Below are positions 8,981 through 16,135 of a stretch of DNA of 53,214 nucleotides, piece after piece. The stretch is taken from positions 817,858 to 871,071 of the forward strand of contig NZ_GL891979.1 of NCBI RefSeq assembly GCF_000213555.1, written 5' to 3'. Each line of letters begins with the position of its first letter. Positions within the stretch are counted from its first letter, which is position 1. The notes below the pieces were generated by a model. That model searched no databases, was not told where the DNA came from, and saw only the letters and a program-made list of their open reading frames with translations. A program made the position numbers and the translations under genes. The DNA is from Dysgonomonas gadei ATCC BAA-286 (lineage in GTDB: Bacteria; Bacteroidota; Bacteroidia; Bacteroidales; Dysgonomonadaceae).

Positions 8981-10360
8981 TTACATTTGGAATTCCACCT
9001 TTTCTTCGGAACAAGTTCTATCCTGATAGTCCAAGAATTTCTCAAGAATATTTATTGCAATATTAGTAGCCCCAATATACCCTGTGTGAGGAAAGAAGTT
9101 GTGACCAGGACGGTCTACGACTGGAAAACCCATACGTATGAATGGAATATTCTCATCACGAGCAATGTATTTTCCATATGAGTTGCCTATAAGCAGATCC
9201 ACCGGTTCTTGTTTGATCCATTGATGTAATTGGAACATATCAGCTCGTTCACCACTTTTGAATTTGGCTTCCGGTATATCTTTCAATATATTCGTCATTT
9301 CTTCATCGAAGTGCTTGCCGGGAGTTCCTGTAACAATATAGACAGGCTTCATATCCAATGTTACCAAAAACTCAGTAAGAGGAATCAATGTGTCAGGGTC
9401 ACCAAAAAGAGCAACCCGCTTACCCCAGAAATATTTAGAATTATCTGCGATGAGATCGACTAGCCGTCCTCGCTCCTCTGTCAAAGAATCGGGCACAGGA
9501 AGATTTGCATGACGACTAAGGGAAGTGATGAATCGGTCAGTGGCCTTCAATCCAATAGGAATTTCCAATACATCAAATTTGACCTTACATTTGTTCTCCA
9601 ATTTAATACAGGCATCTTCTGTCGAATAAGCTCCCAGACCAATAGAAAATTTACTATCACCGGTCGCTATCATATCCGATTGAGTCGTACCTCCGCTAGG
9701 ATACATCTCATATTTTCCTGTTAGAGGCGCATCCAAAACACCTGACATATCCGGAAACATTATTGTACGGGCTTCCATAACTGCTGCTATCCGTTTTATT
9801 TCGCGCATATCAGAAGGTTCCATCCATCCGGCAATAAGATTTACTACATTTTTCTTCTTGGGGGTGGCGGTTGAATAGAATTTGACAAATGCAGCCAATT
9901 GATTGGAATATCCTGTAACATGTGTTCCAACATAACTGGGAGTATTACAATAAATAACTTTTTTCCCATCTGGTATTTTCCCGTCCTCATTCGCTTTCGA
10001 TATAATCTGAGTCATATCATCTCCAATAGTTTCAGATAAACAGGTTGTATGTACAGCAATAACATCGGGTTCATATACTGTAAATATTGTTTCGATTGCA
10101 GCCACAAGATTGGATGATCCCCCAAATACCGAAGAACCTTCTGAAAAAGAACTTGTAGCAGCCATAATCGGCTCTTTGAAATGTCGGGTCAAAGCACTTC
10201 TGTGATAAGAGCAACATCCTTGCGAACCATGGCTATGAGGCAGGCATCCATGTAATCCTAATGCAGCATACATCGCACCAACCGGCTGGCATGTTTTTGC
10301 CGGATTAATGGTCAAGGCCTTCCGATCTATTTCTTTTGCTGTAGTATGACGTAGTAACAT
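8981..10360 (-). CDS. nifK: Nitrogenase MoFe protein beta subunit
   Basis: A 459-residue NifK carrying half of the P-cluster ligands: C24 ('NPAKTCQPVGA'), C49 ('HGSQGCCSYHR') and C107 ('HTTCLSETIGDD'). The protein begins almost directly at the NPAKTC region and lacks the roughly 50-residue N-terminal extension found in Azotobacter-type NifK. It therefore matches the short clostridial form (about 458 residues). It lies 30 bases after nifD. No anfG/vnfG-type gene is present between D and K, so this is a Mo-type enzyme. Confidence 0.97.
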   Translation of the reverse strand: MLLRHTTAKEIDRKALTINPAKTCQPVGAMYAALGLHGCLPHSHGSQGCCSYHRSALTRHFKEPIMAATSSFSEGSSVFGGSSNLVAAIETIFTVYEPDVIAVHTTCLSETIGDDMTQIISKANEDGKIPDGKKVIYCNTPSYVGTHVTGYSNQLAAFVKFYSTATPKKKNVVNLIAGWMEPSDMREIKRIAAVMEARTIMFPDMSGVLDAPLTGKYEMYPSGGTTQSDMIATGDSKFSIGLGAYSTEDACIKLENKCKVKFDVLEIPIGLKATDRFITSLSRHANLPVPDSLTEERGRLVDLIADNSKYFWGKRVALFGDPDTLIPLTEFLVTLDMKPVYIVTGTPGKHFDEEMTNILKDIPEAKFKSGERADMFQLHQWIKQEPVDLLIGNSYGKYIARDENIPFIRMGFPVVDRPGHNFFPHTGYIGATNIAINILEKFLDYQDRTCSEEKVEFQM

Positions 10361-10390
10361 AATTTTTATTTTTTAGTTGTTCATAATAGT

Positions 10391-12034
10391 TTAGCAAGCA
10401 TACTGAGCTTCAACATATGCATCGCTCTCCCAAGGTGCTTTTATTTCCTTCCAGATATTTGCACCTACCATCATTTCGATGTCTTTATAAAAGTTAATAG
10501 CACCTTTAAATCCGGCATATGGTCCACCTACATCATAATTGTGAAGTTGCTTCAAAGGAATACCCATTTTCTGAACACAGAATTTTTCTTTTATACCAGC
10601 ACAGAATACATCCGGATGATACATTTCAATCAGTTTCTCCATCTCATAATGGCTAAGGTCATCTATAACAAGAGTCCCTTTTTCCATCTGATCCATGATC
10701 CCTTTGTACTCAGTGAATTCAAGTTCTTTGTTTAATTCTTGTAATTCGCTTTCTGTCTTGCGCGGATTGTAACGTGTAGCATCTTTAGTTACGGTTATCT
10801 CTTCGATATTGCGACTATCAGCATCGATCTGTATCGTTGGTATTACACGGCGTCCTTCATAATCATCACGGTGTCCGAATTCATATCCGGCTGCAATTGT
10901 AGTCATTCCCAGTTCTTCAAACAAGTCTTGATAGTGGTGTGCTCGTGATCCTCCGACAAAAAGCATTGAAAGCTTGCCTTTGGTTTTCGAATATATCTTC
11001 TCCCTTACAGCTTCTACTTCAGCCATTTCTTCAGCTACAACCTCTTCGACCTTATCTATTAATTCCTGATCACCAAAATATTGTGCAATTTTGCGTAACA
11101 TTTTAGCTGTTGATCGTGCTCCTATCGGCTGAACTTTGATCCAAGGAATACCGAATGCTGTTTCCATCATTTCTGCAACATAGTTGATAGAACGATGACA
11201 CATAACCATATTCAGGTCGGCTGTATGTGCATTTTCGAAACTCTCGATAGTCGAGTTTCCACTAAATGTAGATACAAGATTGATTCCGCATTTTTCGAAT
11301 ACTCTTTCCAATTCGAAAGCATCGCCACCGATGTTATATTCACCCAACAAATTGACGCGATATTTAAGACTTCCTCTTACTTCGTCATCACGACCTATCA
11401 GGTTTTTAAATAATCCATTGTTTGCAATGTGGTGACCGGCAGACTGAGATACACCACGATAACCCTCACAAGAGAATCCGAATATATTGATGTCGCCACC
11501 TATTTCCTCCATCATATGTCGTGCTACCCGATGTACATCATCACCAATCAGTCCTACGGGACATGTTGAGAATATAGCAATCGCTTTCGGATGAAATAAT
11601 TCGTAAGCTTCACGAATAGCCTGCTTTAACTTATCTTCTCCTCCGAATACAATATTTTTATCTTGCATATCGGTTGAAAAACAATAGGGTATAAAGTTTG
11701 CTTCTTCATCCGTTGTCGGTTTTGTCTGATTACGTCTTGTTAGCCATGAGTAAAATCCACATCCGATAGGGCCGTGTGTAATATTTACGATATCACGGGT
11801 TGGTCCCAATACTACGCCCTTACATCCGGCATATGTACATCCCCGTTGAGTTATGATACCGGGTATAGTACGTACGTTTGCTTGGATTTCGGGTGTTTGT
11901 TCAATATCACTGAGTATAATTGACTTGGCTCTTTTTTTACCGACCTTTTTGGGATATTTGGTTATCACCTCATCTTTAAAAATTTGTAAATCGGCAATTA
12001 TACCATCTTTGATTTTATCTTTATCGTCTACCAT
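10391..12034 (-). CDS. nifD: Nitrogenase MoFe protein alpha subunit
   Basis: A 547-residue subunit that holds FeMo-co and is the site of N2 reduction. P-cluster cysteines are C66 ('QRGCTYAG'), C92 ('HGPIGCGFYSW') and C158 ('STCPVGLIGDD'). The FeMo-co ligands are C279 ('NMVMCHRS') and H498 ('QLHNYDVGGPY'). The catalytic Q197 and H201 occur in 'GVSQSAGHH'. It is some 50-60 residues longer than Azotobacter NifD because of an insertion around residues 385-450 ('EEITVTKDATRYNPRKTESE'), the hallmark of clostridial-type NifD. All essential residues are intact, so it should be functional. Confidence 0.97.
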   Translation of the reverse strand: MVDDKDKIKDGIIADLQIFKDEVITKYPKKVGKKRAKSIILSDIEQTPEIQANVRTIPGIITQRGCTYAGCKGVVLGPTRDIVNITHGPIGCGFYSWLTRRNQTKPTTDEEANFIPYCFSTDMQDKNIVFGGEDKLKQAIREAYELFHPKAIAIFSTCPVGLIGDDVHRVARHMMEEIGGDINIFGFSCEGYRGVSQSAGHHIANNGLFKNLIGRDDEVRGSLKYRVNLLGEYNIGGDAFELERVFEKCGINLVSTFSGNSTIESFENAHTADLNMVMCHRSINYVAEMMETAFGIPWIKVQPIGARSTAKMLRKIAQYFGDQELIDKVEEVVAEEMAEVEAVREKIYSKTKGKLSMLFVGGSRAHHYQDLFEELGMTTIAAGYEFGHRDDYEGRRVIPTIQIDADSRNIEEITVTKDATRYNPRKTESELQELNKELEFTEYKGIMDQMEKGTLVIDDLSHYEMEKLIEMYHPDVFCAGIKEKFCVQKMGIPLKQLHNYDVGGPYAGFKGAINFYKDIEMMVGANIWKEIKAPWESDAYVEAQYAC

Positions 12035-12078
12035 AATTTCTTTTGATTATAGATCTTTCCTTCGATCCTATTTATTGT

Positions 12079-12474
12079 TTAATCCAATGTTGCATCACCA
12101 GCTTCACCTGTATGTACACTGTATGAACCCAATGCATTTAAAACAAAGACTTTTCCATCGCCCGATTTTCCTGTTTGGTTTGCTTTCAGAATGGTTTCTA
12201 TAGCCAACTCTTTTTTTTCATCGGTAACTACAAGTGTTATCATTCGTTTTGACTTCAAACGAGGTACTTCAGGGATAAATTCCAAGGCATCTTTCAGATC
12301 TTCCGGTGCGGCTTCGTTGTGCTGAGATATTGCTTTTATCTTTTCCAAATCGCCATGTCCTTGCCCTCTTCCTAAAACATGCATTGCAGTAAAGGACGGA
12401 AGCCCCGCAGCGGCTAAAGCCTCTTTAGTCTCACTCATTTTTGCGATTCTTATAATTGCTAAGATTAATTTCAT
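12079..12474 (-). CDS. nifI2: PII-family nitrogenase regulator NifI2
   Basis: A 131-residue PII-like protein. With NifI1 it forms a complex that blocks NifDK when 2-oxoglutarate is low, giving ammonia switch-off as established in methanogens. PII features are 'ILAIIRIAKMSETKEALAAAGLPSFT', the T-loop region (about 35-75), 'KRMITLVVTDE' and the C-terminal 'GKSGDGKVFVLNA'. The extended T-loop distinguishes NifI2 from NifI1. Eighteen bases after nifI1 and 44 before nifD, the position is the conserved one in H-I1-I2-D-K clusters. GlnK, which lies with amtB, is excluded by the context. Confidence 0.92.
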   Translation of the reverse strand: MKLILAIIRIAKMSETKEALAAAGLPSFTAMHVLGRGQGHGDLEKIKAISQHNEAAPEDLKDALEFIPEVPRLKSKRMITLVVTDEKKELAIETILKANQTGKSGDGKVFVLNALGSYSVHTGEAGDATLD

Positions 12475-12492
12475 GCTTTTAACGATTTAATT

Positions 12493-12816
12493 TTATTCTT
12501 TCTTACGGCTTGATATGGTGTAAGTTTCCTCTATTGGAGTAATGAATATTTTTCCGTCACCGGCCTGTCCTTTTTCTCCGGAACGGGCAGATGCTATAAT
12601 CGTTTCTACGACAAATTCTTTGTCCTTTTCGTTGATTGCAATTATTAGTAAATCTTTGGGTAATTCATCGTATGTTACGTTGCCGACTTTTAGTCCGCGT
12701 TGTTTCCCGCGACCGAAAACCGACAACTTCGTAACAGCCGGAAAGCCGGCATTAAATAAATCTTTCATAACCACTGGCGATTTCTCCGGACGTACTATGG
12801 CTCTTATTAATAACAT
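12493..12816 (-). CDS. nifI1: PII-family nitrogenase regulator NifI1
   Basis: A 107-residue PII-like protein partnering NifI2. The N-terminal strand 'MLLIRAIVRPEKSPVVMKDLFNAGFPAVT' and the C-terminal 'GQAGDGKIFITPIEETYTI' are PII signatures. The T-loop lacks the uridylylated tyrosine context of GlnB/GlnK. Its ATG is preceded by a strong Shine-Dalgarno, AGGAGG (12823-12828, minus strand), rare in Bacteroidetes, which supports this start. It follows nifH by 72 bases. Confidence 0.92.
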   Translation of the reverse strand: MLLIRAIVRPEKSPVVMKDLFNAGFPAVTKLSVFGRGKQRGLKVGNVTYDELPKDLLIIAINEKDKEFVVETIIASARSGEKGQAGDGKIFITPIEETYTISSRKKE

Positions 12817-12822
12817 AAAAAT

Positions 12823-12828
12823 CCTCCT
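12823..12828 (-). promoter_or_regulatory. Strong Shine-Dalgarno before nifI1
   Basis: The minus strand reads AGGAGG six bases before the ATG of nifI1. Bacteroidetes genes usually lack such sites and most other nif genes here have none. It fixes the start and may raise NifI1 translation from the nif transcript. Confidence 0.6.
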
Positions 12829-12888
12829 GATATTTAATGATTGTAAATTGAATAATTTTAAGAAAATAGGACTATATTGAATGTCTGA

Positions 12889-13713
12889 TTAGTTCATAAT
12901 ACCAAATCCGACAAGCAATTCTTCCAGTTCTTCCATCTCAAGAGGTTTGGGTATTACATGCATCTTGTTTCCGTCTATTTTTCTGGCAAGGGTACGGTAT
13001 TCATCTGCCTGAGGATGCTCCGGTGCATGATCTATAACTGTTTTACGATTAATTTCGGCATGTTGAACCATATTGTCCCGAGGAACAAAATGAATCATTT
13101 GTGTTCCAAGTTTTTTAGCAAACTCTTCAATCATATTTACTTCATTGTCTACTTTACGCGAATTACAAATAAGGCCTCCTAGGCGTACATCGCCTACTTT
13201 ACCGAATTTTGATATAGATTTGCATATATTATTAGCAGCATACATCGCCATCATTTCACCAGAACAAACAATGTACACTTCCTGTGCTTTTCCATCGCGG
13301 ATAGGCATCGCAAAACCTCCGCATACAACGTCTCCCAATACATCATAAAATACATAATCCAGATGTTTATCGTCATCGTAAGCACCAAGTTGCTCTAACA
13401 AGTTTATGGATGTTATGATACCTCGACCTGCGCAACCTACACCCGGTTCAGGCCCCCCAGACTCTACACAACTTGTTTCTTTAAAACCTTCTTTTAACAC
13501 ATCGTCAAGTTCGACATCTTCGCCTTCATCCCTTAATGTATCCAAAACTGTTTTTTGAGCTAGTCCATGAAGCAGCAGACGAGTAGAATCTGCTTTGGGA
13601 TCGCAGCCAACAACCATTACCTTTTTTCCCATTTCGGCTAAACCGGCTACAGTATTTTGTGTGGTTGTTGATTTGCCAATTCCACCTTTACCATAAATCG
13701 CAATCTTTCTCAT
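12889..13713 (-). CDS. nifH: Nitrogenase iron protein (dinitrogenase reductase)
   Basis: A 274-residue Fe protein that transfers electrons to NifDK with ATP hydrolysis. The P-loop is GKGGIGKST (8-16). The [4Fe-4S] ligands are C94 ('GVGCAGRG') and C131 ('DVVCGGFAMP'). R97 is the arginine ADP-ribosylated in organisms with DraT. The frame stays open upstream to 13785, but the ATG at 13713 gives the family N-terminus MRKIAIYGKGGIGKST. The longer start would lie inside the -24/-12-like promoter and is rejected. It is the first gene of the nif operon, with a promoter and palindrome upstream. Confidence 0.98.
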   Translation of the reverse strand: MRKIAIYGKGGIGKSTTTQNTVAGLAEMGKKVMVVGCDPKADSTRLLLHGLAQKTVLDTLRDEGEDVELDDVLKEGFKETSCVESGGPEPGVGCAGRGIITSINLLEQLGAYDDDKHLDYVFYDVLGDVVCGGFAMPIRDGKAQEVYIVCSGEMMAMYAANNICKSISKFGKVGDVRLGGLICNSRKVDNEVNMIEEFAKKLGTQMIHFVPRDNMVQHAEINRKTVIDHAPEHPQADEYRTLARKIDGNKMHVIPKPLEMEELEELLVGFGIMN

Positions 13714-13768
13714 AACTTTGAATATTATTATATTTATAATAGAAATTTTAGTTTCACGAAAACATATA

Positions 13769-13784
13769 TTCAAAGCATGTGCCA
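13769..13784 (-). promoter_or_regulatory. Sigma-54-type -24/-12 promoter of the nif operon
   Basis: The minus strand reads TGGCACATGCTTTGAA. Against the consensus TGGCAYRNNNNTTGCW it agrees except that the -12 GC is GA. The -24 GG is ten bases from the -12 G. It would place the transcript start near 13759, leaving a leader of about 45 bases before nifH. NifA in the same cluster supports the assignment. There is no experimental support in the sequence itself. Confidence 0.6.
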
Positions 13785-13791
13785 TAACATG

Positions 13792-13827
13792 TTAAACCGT
13801 TATACCTTGAATAATATAACGGTTTAA
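13792..13827. promoter_or_regulatory. Perfect palindrome upstream of nifH, probable activator site
   Basis: Two perfect 13-base inverted arms, TTAAACCGTTATA (13792-13804) and TATAACGGTTTAA (13815-13827), flank a 10-base spacer. The site is just upstream of the -24/-12-like promoter, centred about 50 bases before the expected transcript start. Because it is upstream of the transcript, it is more likely a protein-binding site than an RNA hairpin. It does not match the classical NifA site TGT-N10-ACA, so it could be a divergent NifA enhancer or the site of another nitrogen regulator. Confidence 0.55.
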
Positions 13828-13918
13828 TATCCTGATCGATAGATTGATAATCTTTGATCGTTTTGAAATAAAAAATAGCTGATTTTATAAAATGTTCTAA
13901 AATGTAAGATTTAAAAGT

Positions 13919-13942
13919 GAATCCTACAAAAATGTAGGATTC
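13919..13942 (-). terminator. Hairpin at the end of modC, probable terminator
   Basis: A 10-base-pair perfect stem (GAATCCTACA / TGTAGGATTC) with a four-base loop overlaps the modC stop codon. On the minus strand it is followed by ACTTTTAAATC, a weak T-rich run. It would separate the mod operon from the nif promoter region that starts right after. Confidence 0.55.
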
Positions 13943-14589
13943 AGTAGCTCGCTGATTCTCTCTGTTCCTATGCAAAGGACATGTGTCGCTAGTCTTTTGA
14001 CTTCTTCTTTATCATGACTTACAATAAGTGTTGTTGAAGCAAATAATTCATGAGCTTTTAGTATTTCAGATTGAAGAGATAATCTCATCGATTCATCTAA
14101 AGAAGACAACGGTTCATCAAGAAGGAGTACATCTGGTTTTCTTGCAATGGAGCGAGCCAAAGCTACTCGTTGTTTTTGTCCTCCTGATAATTTTGATGGC
14201 TTGCGCTTGCGCAGCATATCTAGTCCAAAAGTTTCTATTAATTGGTCTGTATACTGTTTATTTTGTCCTTTATCTTGTCCAAAACGTATATTTTCTTCCA
14301 CCGTCATATTAGGAAAAAGGGCATAATCTTGAAACATAAAGCCAATATTCCTTTTTTGTGGAGAGAGATTGATCTTCTTTGCCGAGTCGAATACTACGTT
14401 ATCTCCTATAGCGATAACGCCTTTATCAGGCTTTTGCAACCCGGCAATCATTCGTAATAAAGTTGTCTTTCCTGCACCTGAATGACCAAAAACAGCAACA
14501 AGATGTTTATCTTCTATATTAATATCTATATTTAATGAGCGCTCACCTTCGGATGTCAACATTTTCCGTTCTACATTTATATAAATCAT
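13924..14589 (-). CDS. modC: Molybdate ABC transporter ATPase, short form
   Basis: A 221-residue ABC ATPase with Walker A GHSGAGKTT (35-43), the Q-loop 'FQDYALFPN', signature LSGGQKQR, Walker B 'VLLLDEPLSSLD' and the switch histidine 'SHDKEEV'. It ends directly after the ATPase domain, whereas the E. coli type (about 352 residues) carries a C-terminal TOBE/Mop domain that binds molybdate and gives trans-inhibition. That domain is missing here, and a free Mop protein is encoded at 18120. It lies 23 bases after modB and is the last gene of the mod operon. Confidence 0.9.
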   Translation of the reverse strand: MIYINVERKMLTSEGERSLNIDINIEDKHLVAVFGHSGAGKTTLLRMIAGLQKPDKGVIAIGDNVVFDSAKKINLSPQKRNIGFMFQDYALFPNMTVEENIRFGQDKGQNKQYTDQLIETFGLDMLRKRKPSKLSGGQKQRVALARSIARKPDVLLLDEPLSSLDESMRLSLQSEILKAHELFASTTLIVSHDKEEVKRLATHVLCIGTERISELLNPTFL

Positions 14590-14612
14590 ACCTTTCGCTT
14601 ATATATGGAGGT

Positions 14613-15296
14613 TTATTCACCTCCGGTTTTCATCCTGAATCCTTTATTAATACTATAAATGATTGTCAACAACACAAAAGAAGTAACAAACAAGATAAGA
14701 GAATACTTATTAGCTACACTATAATTCAAAGTTTGTACCTCATCATAGATCGCGATTGATGCTATTCTTGTTTGTCCCGGAATATTACCCCCAACCATAA
14801 GTACAATCCCAAACTCACCTATGCAATGGGCAAATGTGAGAGAAATACCTGTTATTATAGAAGGTTTTATATTAGGCAATAAAACACGGAAGAATGTTCT
14901 TATTTTTGATTTACCTAAGATATACGATGCTTCTCTAAAACTTGCGGGCAAACTCGTAAGCCCGCTTTGAAGAGGCTGTATCATAAAAGGTAATCCGGCT
15001 ATTACGCTTGCAATCAATATTCCCTCAAAAGAAAAAGCTAATCGGACATCGAAGTATTGCTCAATGAATCGCCCGAATCCATTTTGCGGGCTAAACGCTA
15101 CTAGCAGATAATATCCTAATACTGTCGGAGGTAATACCATTGGCATGCAAATCAAAGCTTCAAAGATCACTTTTATCCGATATTGGGTATAAGCCAATAT
15201 ATATGCAACAGGTAATCCCAAAAGGAAAAGTATACCTGTTGTTGCTGTCGCTAATTTAGCCGTCAGTAAGAGGGTATCTATAAAATCTGTTTCCAT
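14613..15296 (-). CDS. modB: Molybdate ABC transporter permease
   Basis: A 227-residue inner-membrane permease with about five or six membrane segments starting near residue 8. The cytoplasmic EAA-type loop is seen around 'SFREASYILGKSKIRTFFRVLLPNIKPSI', which contacts ModC. 'AHCIGEFGIVLMVGGNIPGQTRIASIAIYDEVQ' is the characteristic C-terminal region of ModB/CysT-type permeases. It lies between modA (59 bases upstream) and modC (23 bases downstream). Confidence 0.93.
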   Translation of the reverse strand: METDFIDTLLLTAKLATATTGILFLLGLPVAYILAYTQYRIKVIFEALICMPMVLPPTVLGYYLLVAFSPQNGFGRFIEQYFDVRLAFSFEGILIASVIAGLPFMIQPLQSGLTSLPASFREASYILGKSKIRTFFRVLLPNIKPSIITGISLTFAHCIGEFGIVLMVGGNIPGQTRIASIAIYDEVQTLNYSVANKYSLILFVTSFVLLTIIYSINKGFRMKTGGE

Positions 15297-15355
15297 ATCT
15301 CTATATAATAAGTTCCCTATTGTTCTTAGTGTAACAATAGGAAATTGATCTGTTA

Positions 15356-16108
15356 CTATTTCTTTAATAAGCCGTATCCATAGCTACTCCAAAGCTTATC
15401 GCACTTTCGACTCATCGCATAGTTTATAAACTTCGCTGCTTCCGGATTTTTCTCCGAACCTTTTACTAATACATAAGCTTGTTCAATAGGAGGGCAATCC
15501 TTTTCGGAGAATACATAATATTTACCTTTGCTTCTCATTTCTGGAGCCATAGCCAATGATAGCGCAACAAAACCCAGTTCGGCATTTCCGGAGAAAGCAA
15601 ATTGTGCTGCCTGACCAATATTGTCGCCCCACACAATCTGACTGCTTATCTTATCGTATAGTTTCTTTGATTTGAGCAAGTTAGCAGCGGCTTCTCCATA
15701 TGGCGCACCCTTGGGATTGGCTATTGCTATTTTCTTTACTGATGACTGAAGTACAGTATTAATCCCTTTAGATACGTCGAGAGTAAGACTCCAAAGAGCT
15801 AATTTTCCATATATGTATGTTTTCACTTCACCATTTGCAAAGCCACTCTCTTGCACTTTTTTAGGGAAATCAACATCCGCAGCCATAAAAAGATCAAATG
15901 CAGCTCCATTAACTATTTGTTGAGTTAACGTACCAGATGAGCCAAATGTGATATCTATTTTAGCTTTTGGATTTTCTTTTTCATATAGTTTTTTTATGTC
16001 TTCAAGTACATATCTGAGATTTGCTGCAGCAGCAACTTTAACATTCTGTGCATTTGTATATATAAAGACGGAAAGTAGCAATAGTGCTGTAAATAATAAT
16101 CGCTTCAT
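15356..16108 (-). CDS. modA: Periplasmic molybdate-binding protein
   Basis: A 250-residue protein with a Sec signal peptide (about 1-20, ending 'YTNAQ') and the ModA fold. 'VAAAANLRYVLEDIKKLYEKENP' is followed by the oxyanion-binding 'TFGSSGTLTQQI' loop and 'GAAFDLFMAADVDFP'. The later 'IAIANPKGAPYGEAA' is also typical. It captures molybdate (or tungstate) for ModBC. It lies 27 bases downstream of the porin gene, which may supply the outer-membrane step. Confidence 0.93.
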   Translation of the reverse strand: MKRLLFTALLLLSVFIYTNAQNVKVAAAANLRYVLEDIKKLYEKENPKAKIDITFGSSGTLTQQIVNGAAFDLFMAADVDFPKKVQESGFANGEVKTYIYGKLALWSLTLDVSKGINTVLQSSVKKIAIANPKGAPYGEAAANLLKSKKLYDKISSQIVWGDNIGQAAQFAFSGNAELGFVALSLAMAPEMRSKGKYYVFSEKDCPPIEQAYVLVKGSEKNPEAAKFINYAMSRKCDKLWSSYGYGLLKK

Positions 16109-16135
16109 AGTTCTTGTTATTTAATTATTAGTATT

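Noticed and set aside
10391..12034. Alternative (V or Fe-only) nitrogenase
   Set aside because: No anfG/vnfG gene between the D and K genes, nifE and nifN present, NifD with FeMo-co residues of the Mo type, and molybdate transport genes adjacent.
13714..13785. Longer nifH open frame starting at 13785
   Set aside because: The extra 24 residues do not match the NifH family, the ATG lies inside the -24/-12-like promoter, and the ATG at 13713 gives the standard N-terminus.
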